From assembly GCA_902777205.1 (NCBI GenBank), contig CACYSU010000017.1, positions 1 through 51,174 on the forward strand: a stretch of DNA of 51,174 nucleotides, read 5' to 3'. How positions within the stretch are numbered: the stretch's first letter is position 1; each line of letters opens with the position of its first letter. Source of the DNA: an uncultured Rhodospirillales bacterium. GTDB lineage: Bacteria; Pseudomonadota; Alphaproteobacteria; CAAGCB01; CAG-977. Position numbers and translations under genes: made by a program. A model generated the notes under the pieces. It was not told where the DNA came from. It was given only the letters and a program-made list of their open reading frames with translations, and did no database searches. This document shows, piece after piece, positions 9,552-17,861 of this stretch.

Positions 9552-10904
9552 ATGGCTTCTCAAGTGGATAGAATGGCTAGCGGTCTGGGATGGGAAACTT
9601 TTGCGAAAGCGACTGATTTGCAGAAGCGTCTTTTGTTTACGTTGGGCGCCATGATTGTTTATCGTTTAGGAACGTTCATCCCTCTGCCGGGGATCAATTC
9701 CATGGTGTTGGACGACATCTTCACCAGACAGGCCGGCGGCATTTTGGGGATGTTCAATATGTTTACGGGCGGCGCGTTGTCCCGTATGACGTTATTTGCT
9801 TTAAACATTATGCCGTACATTTCGGCGTCGATTATCGTGCAGCTGGCGGCGTCCGTGCTGCCCTCCCTGATCGCTTTGAAAAAAGAGGGCGAGGCGGGAC
9901 AGCGCAAAATGACGCAATATACGCGTTATCTGACGGTTTTGATCACGATCGTGCAGGCGTACGGTTTGGCGATCGGGTTGGAATCCATGGTCGGATCGGC
10001 CGGAACGTCGGCGGTTTTGAATCCGGGGACGTGGTTCCGTTTCACGACGGTCGTTTCCCTGTTGGGCGGCACGATGTTCATCGTCTGGCTGGGCGACCAG
10101 ATCACGTCGCGCGGCGTCGGCAACGGTTCGTCGCTGATCATCACGGCCGGTATCGTCGCCGGCATTCCGATGGGATTGGCGCAGACGTTTGAATTGGCGC
10201 GCGCGGGATCGCTGTCCACGTTCGCTTTGCTGACCGTTTTGGCGATCGCCGTGGCGTTGGTGTTCTTTGTCGTGTTTTTTGAACGCGCCCAGCGCCGCAT
10301 CCTGATCCAGTATCCGAAACGCCAGATGGCCGGACGCATGATGAACAGCGAAAGTTCGCATCTGCCGTTGAAATTGAACCCGACGGGCGTCATTCCGCCG
10401 ATCTTCGCCAGCTCTTTGCTGTTGCTGCCGATGACGATCGTCAATTTTTCCGTCAACAGCGGCAACAGCCCCGATTGGATCGTGACGCTGTCGTCGGTGC
10501 TGGCGCACGGGCAGCCGCTGTATCTGGCGCTGTACGCGGGTTTGATCATCTTTTTTACGTTCTTTTACACGGCGGTTGTGTTCAATCCCGAAGACACGGC
10601 GGACAACCTGAAACGCCACGGCGGTTTCATCGCGGGCATCCGTCCGGGGAAAAGCACGGCCGAATATCTGGATTACGTTTTGACGCGTCTGACGGTTTTG
10701 GGATCGCTTTATCTGGCGGTGATCTGCTGTTTTCCTGAAATCATGATCGCCAAGTATTCCGTTCCGTTCGTTTTGGGCGGCACCACTTTGCTGATCGTCG
10801 TTTCCGTCACGATGGATTTTGCGACGCAGATTCAATCCCATTTGATCGCGCACCAGTACGAAGGTTTGATGCGCAAGGCAAAGCTTAAAGGACGCCTGAA
10901 GTGA
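9552..10904 (+). CDS. secY: Protein translocase subunit SecY
   Basis: The 450-residue polytopic membrane protein is the channel of the Sec translocon. Features include the first helix region GAMIVYRLGTFIPLPGIN, the loop ending ALKKEGEAGQRKMTQYTRY, the GNGSSLIITAGIVAGIP segment, the cytoplasmic loop RRILIQYPKRQ (SecA and ribosome contact) and the C-terminal IAHQYEGLMRKAKLKGRLK. About ten membrane helices can be traced. A GTG at 9537 is in frame; the ATG at 9552 gives the more usual N-terminus, but neither has a strong ribosome-binding site. The stop overlaps the adk start. Confidence 0.96.
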   Translation: MASQVDRMASGLGWETFAKATDLQKRLLFTLGAMIVYRLGTFIPLPGINSMVLDDIFTRQAGGILGMFNMFTGGALSRMTLFALNIMPYISASIIVQLAASVLPSLIALKKEGEAGQRKMTQYTRYLTVLITIVQAYGLAIGLESMVGSAGTSAVLNPGTWFRFTTVVSLLGGTMFIVWLGDQITSRGVGNGSSLIITAGIVAGIPMGLAQTFELARAGSLSTFALLTVLAIAVALVFFVVFFERAQRRILIQYPKRQMAGRMMNSESSHLPLKLNPTGVIPPIFASSLLLLPMTIVNFSVNSGNSPDWIVTLSSVLAHGQPLYLALYAGLIIFFTFFYTAVVFNPEDTADNLKRHGGFIAGIRPGKSTAEYLDYVLTRLTVLGSLYLAVICCFPEIMIAKYSVPFVLGGTTLLIVVSVTMDFATQIQSHLIAHQYEGLMRKAKLKGRLK

Positions 10905-11563
10905 TCAGCAACGGCAAACACCTTGTTTTGATGGCTCCTCCGGGGGGCGGCAAAGGAACACAGGCGCGTTTGCTGCGTGACCGGCTGGGGATTCCCCATT
11001 TATCGACGGGCGAGATGTTAAGGAACGCCGGACGCGCGGGGACGCCGGTCGGTTTGCAGGCGAAAGCCTTGATCGACAAGGGCAATTTTGTTCCCGACGA
11101 AATGATCATTTCGATCATTTCCGAACGGCTGGACGAACCCGACTGCAAAGAGGGATTCATTCTGGACGGTTTTCCGCGCACGCTGCCGCAGGCCAAGGCT
11201 TTGGACGAAATGCTGTTTGAAAAAGGCCGCCGGCTGGATCATGTGATTGAAATCCAAGTGCCCGACGACATGATCATCCAGCGCATTATCGGCCGTTTTT
11301 CCTGCGCGGATTGCGGGGCGATGTATCACGATACGCTGAAACCGACCAAAGTGTTCGGCAAATGCGACGAATGCGGCGGATCGAATTTCGTCCGCCGGCC
11401 GGACGACAACTGGCAGACGGTGGTCAGCCGGTTGAAAACGTACCGCATGATGACGACTCCGGTTTTGCCGTATTACCAGCACGAAGGGCTGTTGGAAACG
11501 ATTGACGGCACGGGCGGCGTGGACGAGGTCGCCGAGAAGATCAAAAAAATCGTCGGACAATAA
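10901..11563 (+). CDS. adk: Adenylate kinase with Cys4 LID
   Basis: The 220-residue enzyme interconverts AMP + ATP with 2 ADP. The P-loop reads APPGGGKGTQAR (about residues 12-23); the NMP-binding segment LSTGEMLRNAG and FILDGFPRTLPQA follow. The LID carries two CxxC pairs (CADC and CDEC, about residues 136-160), indicating a zinc-type LID. The GTG start at 10901 overlaps the secY stop as GTGA, with AAAGGA 8 bases upstream; the ATG at 10931 would cut into the first strand. Co-occurrence with secY is the classical order, but rpsM does not follow directly. Confidence 0.95.
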   Translation: MISNGKHLVLMAPPGGGKGTQARLLRDRLGIPHLSTGEMLRNAGRAGTPVGLQAKALIDKGNFVPDEMIISIISERLDEPDCKEGFILDGFPRTLPQAKALDEMLFEKGRRLDHVIEIQVPDDMIIQRIIGRFSCADCGAMYHDTLKPTKVFGKCDECGGSNFVRRPDDNWQTVVSRLKTYRMMTTPVLPYYQHEGLLETIDGTGGVDEVAEKIKKIVGQ

Positions 11564-11590
11564 TTCTGTTTCCGGTAAAGGAGGGATGCC

Positions 11591-12889
11591 ATGGGGATTC
11601 TTGATGAAGCGAGAGAAGAACTGCGCCAGTCCGCGGCGTCCTTGAAATGGGAAGAACCGCTGGTCAAATTCGATTTGATCGGGGACAGTCAGGAACAAAA
11701 GAACCGGTTGTCGTATATCGTCAATACGGTCGCCAAAGGATCGCCGTTCGGCAAGAAGATTTTGCAGGAAGCCTGCGATGCCGGATATACGCTGGAAATG
11801 GAGCATATGTTCGGGGCGCTGGGGGCTTGCGAACCCGAAAACAAAAGGATTCTGCTTAACCCGTCCATGCCGAACGAGGATTTGATTTCGACGCTGGTTC
11901 ACGAAGCGCGCCACGCTCAGCAGGACATCCGCGCCCCTTGGAAAACGGAACGGGGAAACAGCGAGTTTTCAACGGAATTGAAGCTTTACCGCGCGGCGGA
12001 GGCTGACGCGCAGGCGGCCGCGGTCGCCGCGTGCTATGAAATCAAAAAGAACACGGGCAACAATGCGCCGTATTCCGCCAGCGCCGACAGGGACGCGCTG
12101 ATCGTTTCGGGATTCGCCGCCAAGGCCGATTCGTCGGGGAAAGTCACGCCCGCCATGCTGCGCGCCGCGTTTAACGGATGGTTTGAAGATCAGCCGATTA
12201 TCGAGGAATACGAACGTTCCTATCTGGTCGAGGAAATGGATGCCGTCGTCAAATCCGGCAATTTTTCCAAAATGCCCGGGGGACAGAAAATTTCGTCGCG
12301 CCAAATCGTTGAAACGTATTGCACGGACGCGGACGGCAACTGTTACTGGTCAACCGATCCCGACGTGATGGAAGAGCGCGACAAGCTGTCGGTCGGTTCC
12401 AAAACCCGCAAATCGGCGGAAAAGTTCTATCAGGCGCGCTTTGAAAAAACGGGGCGGGAACCGGATCAAACGTACGAGGATTTAAAGGTGCGCGACGGGG
12501 GAATTTCCGCCCGTGAAAGCGCCGGTTTGCTGAAACGTGTGTTTTCCGGCGAATACAAGCAGACGTTTTTCCGCGATTTAAAAGCGGAGGTCGATTTTGA
12601 AAAAGAGGGATCTTTGCTGGAAAAGCGGCGGCTGAATCACATTGTCAACAATGTTTGTCAGGATTCGCGCGCCAAAAAAGAGTTGGAAACGTTGCAAAAG
12701 GCGGGATATTCCCTTGCGATGGAAAGTCTGGGCAAGGCCGTGTCCGTCCGCGACCCGAAAAACAAAGTGATCGTTTTGGCACGCCGCGCTTCGGATCGCG
12801 AATTGCAGGGCGCGCTGCTGAAAGAGGCGCGCGGCGTCGCCGCCGTTCAAACCGCGATGATGCACCGCGCGGCGAACATTCGCGGCTGA
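11591..12889 (+). CDS. HExxH protein with internal duplication, DUF6782-like
   Basis: This 432-residue protein has no signal peptide or membrane helix. An HEARH motif (residues 104-108, in ISTLVHEARHAQQ) fits a zincin metallopeptidase site, and Glu137 in RAAEADAQAAAVAA could be a further ligand. From memory it resembles the putative metallopeptidase family DUF6782, but I cannot run a search. Residues about 37-115 and 345-424 are clearly homologous (KNRLSYIVNTV/KRRLNHIVNNV; AGYTLEMEHMFGA/AGYSLAMESLGKA; LVHEARHAQQ/LLKEARGVAAVQ). The second copy has lost both zinc histidines. GGAGGG precedes the ATG by 7 bases. It follows adk by 27 bp and is probably co-transcribed. Substrate unknown. Confidence 0.75.
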   Translation: MGILDEAREELRQSAASLKWEEPLVKFDLIGDSQEQKNRLSYIVNTVAKGSPFGKKILQEACDAGYTLEMEHMFGALGACEPENKRILLNPSMPNEDLISTLVHEARHAQQDIRAPWKTERGNSEFSTELKLYRAAEADAQAAAVAACYEIKKNTGNNAPYSASADRDALIVSGFAAKADSSGKVTPAMLRAAFNGWFEDQPIIEEYERSYLVEEMDAVVKSGNFSKMPGGQKISSRQIVETYCTDADGNCYWSTDPDVMEERDKLSVGSKTRKSAEKFYQARFEKTGREPDQTYEDLKVRDGGISARESAGLLKRVFSGEYKQTFFRDLKAEVDFEKEGSLLEKRRLNHIVNNVCQDSRAKKELETLQKAGYSLAMESLGKAVSVRDPKNKVIVLARRASDRELQGALLKEARGVAAVQTAMMHRAANIRG

Positions 12890-12917
12890 TTCTCCGTTAT
12901 CAATAAAAGGATTGAAA

Positions 12918-14306
12918 ATGGGCAAAGGGAAACTGGCGGCACTGCTGCTGACGGCTGTTTTGTTGTTTTTGGCCGAACCGCTTTATGTGGATTCCATGTA
13001 CAAGGCGACCGTGACAGCGGACGCGCCCGCGGGGACGGAAACGACGGTTTCATACCGGCCGGCCGCCGGCGCGCCGACGCGCGAAATCCCGTTCACCGTC
13101 AGAGAGGGCGGCCACGCTTCGTTCAGGATTTTTTCAAATGAAATCAATGAATTGTCATTTGCCGGAAACGCGCAAGTCCGTTCGGTTCATATTTCTGGAA
13201 AAGGGACGTTAAATCTGAATGTGGCGGACGGCGAATCGCTGAAAAATCTTTCCCTGAAACCGAAAATCCGTTTTGACATCAAAGTCTTTCTGCTGCTGGC
13301 GTTTTTCCTGTTTTGCGCAATCTATACCGTGACGGGGCGGAAAAGCGTTTTCGGCGACAAAACGCCGGCGATAAAAAACATCGAATTTTTGCGGTTGGTT
13401 TTCACCGTCGGTGTCGTGTGCGAACACACTTGCGGTGCGCTGAAACTGTATTCGGCCGGCTGGCTGGGGGTGGAGTTCTTTTTCATCCTGTCGGGATTTT
13501 TCCTGAGGCTGACGTTTAATCCCGCTAAGACGGTTTCCGAATTCGTCAAATCGAAATTCGCGCATTTCGCGCCGCTGACGCTGTTTTGCGTGATCGGAAA
13601 GCTGAAGCTGATTCCGCTGCTGCAAAGCCTGCTGTTTTTGCAGGTTTGGATCACGCCCGCGATGCCGGAGCAAAGCTGGTATCTGGGTGTTTTGTTCTGG
13701 GTGGGGCTGTTTTATTTTTGCATGATGAAAACGTTTCCGGAAAAATATAACGACATCGTTTTCGGCGTGCTGACCTTTGCCGCATACACTTGGATGAACA
13801 AATACGGCTGGGCGCGGCTGCCGCGCGGCATCGCGGGAATCGGACTGGGATATTTCGCGGCGCGCGTATTCCGGATCGAAAGCGCGAAAAACGCGTCCGA
13901 TAATCGGCCGAGCTTGATTTATTCGCTGGCGGAGGCGGGCGTCCTGTTCTATTCGGTCGGAACGGTTTTCGTCAAAGCGCTGTATCCGGAAAACACGATC
14001 ACGGCCATAGCGGCTTTTGCCGCGCTGATCCTGCTGTTCGTTCTGCGCCGCGGGGGTGTTTCCCGATTTTTTGAAAAGCCTGTGTTTGCGAAAATCGCGG
14101 CCTGTTCCTTTGCGATTTACATGACGCATATGCTGGTGGTTCACGACATGGTCGAAAACTGGCGGGCGAAGTATCCGGCCGTCGCGGCGGCGGATCCGGT
14201 GGCGACGGCGGTTTTGACGGTCGCATACAGCTGCGTTTTCGGCTGGGCGGTGTGGCGGTATGTCGAAATTCCGGCGTCCGCGTGGCTGAAAAACAAATTG
14301 CGTTGA
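12918..14306 (+). CDS. Acyltransferase-3 family membrane protein
   Basis: This is a 462-residue integral membrane protein. A first hydrophobic helix (about residues 5-24) is followed by about 95 residues of polar, beta-rich sequence (periplasmic if oriented as usual). A multi-helix region starts near residue 118. The acyltransferase-3 hallmark R-x10-H is present in FLRLVFTVGVVCEH, followed by the characteristic GVEFFFILSGFFL. Family members such as OafA transfer acetyl or other acyl groups to surface sugars; the acceptor here cannot be told. The ATG at 12918 is chosen over the TTG at 12912 because AAAGGA sits at 12906-12911. It lies between the HExxH gene and a uvrA-like gene, 12 bp before the latter. 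Confidence 0.85.
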   Translation: MGKGKLAALLLTAVLLFLAEPLYVDSMYKATVTADAPAGTETTVSYRPAAGAPTREIPFTVREGGHASFRIFSNEINELSFAGNAQVRSVHISGKGTLNLNVADGESLKNLSLKPKIRFDIKVFLLLAFFLFCAIYTVTGRKSVFGDKTPAIKNIEFLRLVFTVGVVCEHTCGALKLYSAGWLGVEFFFILSGFFLRLTFNPAKTVSEFVKSKFAHFAPLTLFCVIGKLKLIPLLQSLLFLQVWITPAMPEQSWYLGVLFWVGLFYFCMMKTFPEKYNDIVFGVLTFAAYTWMNKYGWARLPRGIAGIGLGYFAARVFRIESAKNASDNRPSLIYSLAEAGVLFYSVGTVFVKALYPENTITAIAAFAALILLFVLRRGGVSRFFEKPVFAKIAACSFAIYMTHMLVVHDMVENWRAKYPAVAAADPVATAVLTVAYSCVFGWAVWRYVEIPASAWLKNKLR

Positions 14307-14318
14307 CGCGGGGGCGCG

Positions 14319-16814
14319 ATGGATGACAAGGACAACCGGCCGGTTGCGGTGCAAATCCGCGGCGCGCGGGTGCATAATCTGAAAAACGTCGATGTGGACG
14401 TTCCGCTGAACAAAATCGTCGGCATAGCGGGCGTGTCGGGGTCGGGCAAGTCTTCGCTGGCGTTGGGCGTTTTGTATGCCGAAGGATCGCGCCGTTATTT
14501 GGACGCGCTGTCCGCCTATACCCGACGGCGCATGACGCAGGCGGCCAAAGCCGACGTTGACGAAGTGCTGTACGTTCCCGCCGCACTGGCTTTGCACCAA
14601 CGGCCGGCCGTTCCGGGGATGCGCTCCACTTTCGGCACGGGGACGGAGCTGTTGAATTCCGTCCGTTTGATGTTTTCACGGCTGGCGAATCATTGCTGTC
14701 CGAACGGGCATTATCTGGAACCGTCTTTGGCGGTCGCGGCGGGCAAGGAATTGGTCTGTCCCGTGTGCGGCGCGCGTTTTTACGCCCCGTCCGCCGAAGA
14801 GCTGTCCTTTAACGGGCAGGGCGCCTGTAAACGGTGCGGCGGCACGGGATCGGTCAGAACAGTGGACGAAACGACGCTGGTTCCCGACGATTCCCTGACG
14901 ATCGACGGCGGGGCGGTCGCGCCGTGGAACAGTTTGATGTGGTCGCTGATGACGGACGTGTGCCGCGCGATGGGCGTGCGCACGGATGTGCCGTTCCGCG
15001 ACCTGACCGATCGGGAAAAGGACATCGTTTTCCACGGCCCCGCCGAAAAGAAACACATCCTGTACAAAGCCAAATCGTCCAATCAGGCGGGCGAGCTGGA
15101 TTTCACCTATTACAACGCCGTCTATACCGTGGAAAACGCTTTGGCCAAGGTCAAAGACGAAAAAGGCATGAAGCGCGTTGAAAAGTTTTTGAAAGAGGAT
15201 GTCTGCCCCGATTGCGGCGGCACCCGCCTGTCCGACCGCGCGCGGCGTCCGAAATTGCGCGGCGTCGGATTGGACGAAGCGTGCAAAATGCCGCTGTCCG
15301 ACCTGACCGCGTGGGTCGCGGGCGTGCCGGACGCTTTGCCCGCCGAAATGCGGAAGATGGCGGAAAGCATTTGCGAATCCTTCGCCGTTCCGGCCAAGCG
15401 GCTGACGGAACTGGGGCTGTCGTACCTGTCGATGGATCGCGCGTCCTGCACCCTGTCAACGGGCGAACGGCAGAGGATGCAGCTGGCGCGCGCCGTGCGC
15501 AACCGGACGACGGGCGTCATGTATGTGCTGGACGAACCGTCCATCGGGCTGCACCCGCTGAACATCGCGGGGCTGAACGGCGTGATCCGCGATCTGGCGG
15601 CGGACGGCAACAGCGTCGTTCTGGTTGATCACGACACGCAAATCCTCAAAGAATCCGATTGGATCATCGAAATGGGGCCGCGGGCGGGGGCGGACGGCGG
15701 CCGCGTGATCGCCCAAGGGACGGTCGCCGGCGTCGCGGCGGACGGAAATTCCGTCATCGGCGCTTTTCTGAATGGACAACAGGCCGCGCGGGGCAGGCCG
15801 GAAACCGCCGCGCGCGATATGTTCGCCAACGGCCGGATCGTCATGGAAACTTCGCCGATCCATACCGTCAAGGCGTTGAAAGTCGAAATCCCCAAAGGCC
15901 GCCTGACCGTCGTGACGGGGGTGTCGGGATCGGGCAAGACGACCATGGTTCTGGAAAGCCTCGTTCCCGCTTTGGCGGCGAAAAACGGCGCGGGAAAAAT
16001 GCCCGAACACGTTGTTTCGGTTTCGGCGGACGGCATCCGGCAGGTCAAACTGATCGACGCGACGCCCGTCGGCGTCAACGTGCGTTCGACGGTCGCGACC
16101 TACGCCAACGTTCACGACGAACTGCGCAAGCTGTACGCCAAAACGCCGGACGCGAAACAGGCGGGGCTGACGGCCGGCGACTTTTCCTATAACACGGGAA
16201 GCCTGCGCTGTCCCGTTTGCGACGGAACGGGCGTCGTCAATCTGGACGTGCAGTTCCTGCCGGACGTGGAAATCCCGTGTCCCGAATGTCGCGGCGGCAG
16301 GTACGCGCAGGCGGCGTCCGGCATACGGCTGGCGAATAAAAGCGGAGCGTCGCTTTCCATGCCTGAACTGATGGCTTTGGACGTTTCGTCGGCGATGGAT
16401 TTTTGCAAGGATATGAAGAACGTTTATCCGAAACTGAAAACGCTGTCCGATTTGGGGCTGGGGTATTTGACGCTGGGCGAGGAAACGCCGGGGCTGTCCG
16501 GCGGCGAAGCGCAGCGGCTGAAACTGGCGGGCGAAACGGGCAGGGCGCAATCGGACGCCGTATTCGTGTTCGACGAACCGACGATCGGGCTGCATCCGGC
16601 GGACGTGCGGGTGCTGCTGGGCGTGTTCGACGCCTTGATCGGAAACGGGGCGACGGTGATCGTGATCGAACACGATTTGGACGTGATCCGGACGGCCGAT
16701 TACATCATCGACATGGGCCCCGCCGGCGGCGCGGCGGGCGGCGAAATCGTCGTCGCGGGAACGCCCGACGAGGTCAAAGCCTGTTCGGCGAGCGCGACGG
16801 GGCGTTTTCTGTAA
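14319..16814 (+). CDS. UvrA-like tandem ABC ATPase (short UvrA2 type)
   Basis: The 831-residue protein has two ABC ATPase halves. Walker A motifs are GVSGSGKSS (about residue 38) and GVSGSGKTT (about 534); signature and Walker B regions are LSTGERQRMQLARA with LDEPSIGLHP (about 378) and LSGGEAQRLKLAGE with FDEPTIGLHP (about 726). Cys pairs of UvrA zinc modules are present (CPVCGARF, CKRCGGTG, CPDCGGTR, CPVCDGTG, CPECRGGR). It is about 110 residues shorter than canonical UvrA. The spacing from the first Walker A to the first signature is about 117 residues shorter than in E. coli, which fits loss of the UvrB-binding domain as in UvrA2 and drug-resistance paralogs. It probably binds damaged or drug-bound DNA without being the main excinuclease subunit. 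Confidence 0.85.
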   Translation: MDDKDNRPVAVQIRGARVHNLKNVDVDVPLNKIVGIAGVSGSGKSSLALGVLYAEGSRRYLDALSAYTRRRMTQAAKADVDEVLYVPAALALHQRPAVPGMRSTFGTGTELLNSVRLMFSRLANHCCPNGHYLEPSLAVAAGKELVCPVCGARFYAPSAEELSFNGQGACKRCGGTGSVRTVDETTLVPDDSLTIDGGAVAPWNSLMWSLMTDVCRAMGVRTDVPFRDLTDREKDIVFHGPAEKKHILYKAKSSNQAGELDFTYYNAVYTVENALAKVKDEKGMKRVEKFLKEDVCPDCGGTRLSDRARRPKLRGVGLDEACKMPLSDLTAWVAGVPDALPAEMRKMAESICESFAVPAKRLTELGLSYLSMDRASCTLSTGERQRMQLARAVRNRTTGVMYVLDEPSIGLHPLNIAGLNGVIRDLAADGNSVVLVDHDTQILKESDWIIEMGPRAGADGGRVIAQGTVAGVAADGNSVIGAFLNGQQAARGRPETAARDMFANGRIVMETSPIHTVKALKVEIPKGRLTVVTGVSGSGKTTMVLESLVPALAAKNGAGKMPEHVVSVSADGIRQVKLIDATPVGVNVRSTVATYANVHDELRKLYAKTPDAKQAGLTAGDFSYNTGSLRCPVCDGTGVVNLDVQFLPDVEIPCPECRGGRYAQAASGIRLANKSGASLSMPELMALDVSSAMDFCKDMKNVYPKLKTLSDLGLGYLTLGEETPGLSGGEAQRLKLAGETGRAQSDAVFVFDEPTIGLHPADVRVLLGVFDALIGNGATVIVIEHDLDVIRTADYIIDMGPAGGAAGGEIVVAGTPDEVKACSASATGRFL

Positions 16815-16853
16815 AAAAGTTTGAAAAAACGGTAAAAAAAAGGCGCGGAAGTA

Positions 16854-16880
16854 TTGACTTTACGGGCGGTTGAGTATAGT
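16854..16880 (+). promoter_or_regulatory. Promoter candidate for rpsM-rplQ operon
   Basis: TTGACT (16854-16859) and TATAGT (16875-16880) resemble sigma-70 -35 and -10 elements. The spacer is 15 bp, shorter than the usual 16-18. The hexamers lie just after the uvrA-like gene and before a structured 100-base leader, where a promoter for the alpha operon is needed because three non-ribosomal genes separate adk from rpsM. Confidence 0.55.
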
Positions 16881-16884
16881 TTGA

Positions 16885-16955
16885 ACACCTCTGTAAGGTG
16901 TCCGCAGTATAACACCTTATGGTGAAGTGTGCCTGATTCCGTCCGGAATCTGGCA
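16885..16955 (+). promoter_or_regulatory. Structured 5' leader of rpsM operon
   Basis: ACACCT (16885-16890) can pair with AGGTGT (16896-16901). Alternatively the longer TAAGGTGT (16894-16901) can pair with ACACCTTA (16912-16919) in a perfect 8-bp stem; these two are mutually exclusive. A third hairpin, CACC-TTAT-GGTG (16913-16924), competes with the second. A separate hairpin pairs TGCC-T-GATTCC (16930-16940) with GGAATC-T-GGCA (16945-16955) over a GTCC loop and ends 16 bases before the AGGAG ribosome-binding site. This resembles an autoregulatory ribosomal leader, but no known class was recognised. Confidence 0.5.
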
Positions 16956-16983
16956 GGTTTTGATTTGTTATAGGAGATTAAAC

Positions 16984-17358
16984 TTGGCACGTATTGCTGG
17001 TGTGAATATTCCGACGAACAAGCGCGTGGAAATCGCTTTGACGTATATCCACGGCATCGGTCGGACTTTGGCCCGCGAAATCTGCGGGAAATTGAACATC
17101 GACGAAGCCCGTCGCGTTAATGAGCTGACGGACGACGATGTTTTGAAACTGCGTGAATTGATCGACCATGAATATCATGTCGAAGGCGAATTGCGCCGCG
17201 AAGTCGGTGTAAACATCAAACGCTTGATGGATCTGGGCTGCTATCGCGGTCTGCGCCATCGTAAAGGTTTGCCTTGCCGCGGACAGAGAACGCATACGAA
17301 CGCTCGTACGCGCAAAGGGCCCGCGAAACCCATCGCAGGCAAGAAAAAAGCTGTCTAG
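16984..17358 (+). CDS. rpsM: 30S ribosomal protein S13 (TTG start)
   Basis: The 124-residue protein has the S13 order: [38 protein letters not shown], and the C-terminal [20 protein letters not shown]13 contacts tRNAs and forms head bridges to the 50S. The family N-terminus starts exactly at the TTG at 16984, preceded by TAGGAGAT at 16971-16978. Upstream in-frame starts would extend into the structured leader with no homology. A TTG start for a major ribosomal protein is unusual and may be part of translational control. Confidence 0.93.
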   Translation: MARIAGVNIPTNKRVEIALTYIHGIGRTLAREICGKLNIDEARRVNELTDDDVLKLRELIDHEYHVEGELRREVGVNIKRLMDLGCYRGLRHRKGLPCRGQRTHTNARTRKGPAKPIAGKKKAV

Positions 17359-17378
17359 TTAGGAAAGGCGATTAATTC

Positions 17379-17774
17379 ATGGCTAAAGCTACAACGACTG
17401 TTCGCACGAAAAAACGCGAACGCAAAAATATTACTTCCGGCGTTGCGCACGTCAATTCGACGTTCAACAACACGAAAGTGACGATTACGGACGCTCAGGG
17501 GAACGCAATTTCCTGGTCTTCTTCGGGCGCTCACGGCTTCAAGGGTTCCCGTAAAGCCACGCCGTACGCGGCGCAGGTGACGGCCGAAGACGCCGGTAAA
17601 AAAGCCGCTGAACACGGTATGAAAACTTTGGAAGTATGGGTCAAAGGACCGGGGTCGGGTCGTGAATCCGCTCTGCGCGCTTTGCAGGCCGTCGGTTTCA
17701 CCATTACGGCGATTCGTGACGTGACCGCAGTGCCGCACAACGGTTGCCGCCCCCGCAAACGCCGCCGCGTTTAA
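17379..17774 (+). CDS. rpsK: 30S ribosomal protein S11
   Basis: The 131-residue protein contains [38 protein letters not shown] and the C-terminal [18 protein letters not shown], all diagnostic for S11. S11 is on the platform near the E-site mRNA. TTAGGAAAGG precedes the ATG. The gene is 20 bp after rpsM; the 87 bp to rpoA contains two hairpins. rpsD is not in this operon, as is usual outside gammaproteobacteria. Confidence 0.97.
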   Translation: MAKATTTVRTKKRERKNITSGVAHVNSTFNNTKVTITDAQGNAISWSSSGAHGFKGSRKATPYAAQVTAEDAGKKAAEHGMKTLEVWVKGPGSGRESALRALQAVGFTITAIRDVTAVPHNGCRPRKRRRV

Positions 17775-17787
17775 TCGGGTCTGCCGG

Positions 17788-17829
17788 CCGGTTGAAAAAC
17801 CGGTTCGTCGGTTTGTGTCGTTTGACACA
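17788..17829 (+). other. Two consecutive hairpins before rpoA
   Basis: CCGGTT (17788-17793) pairs with AACCGG (17798-17803) over a GAAA tetraloop. TGTGTC (17814-17819) pairs with GACACA (17824-17829) over a GTTT loop. Neither is followed by a good T-run, so termination is not expected. They may stabilise or separate processed mRNA segments between rpsK and rpoA, or tune rpoA translation, whose GTG start lies 33 bases downstream. Confidence 0.5.
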
Positions 17830-17861
17830 TTGCTTTACTTTACAAAGTGGGAGTATTACTC

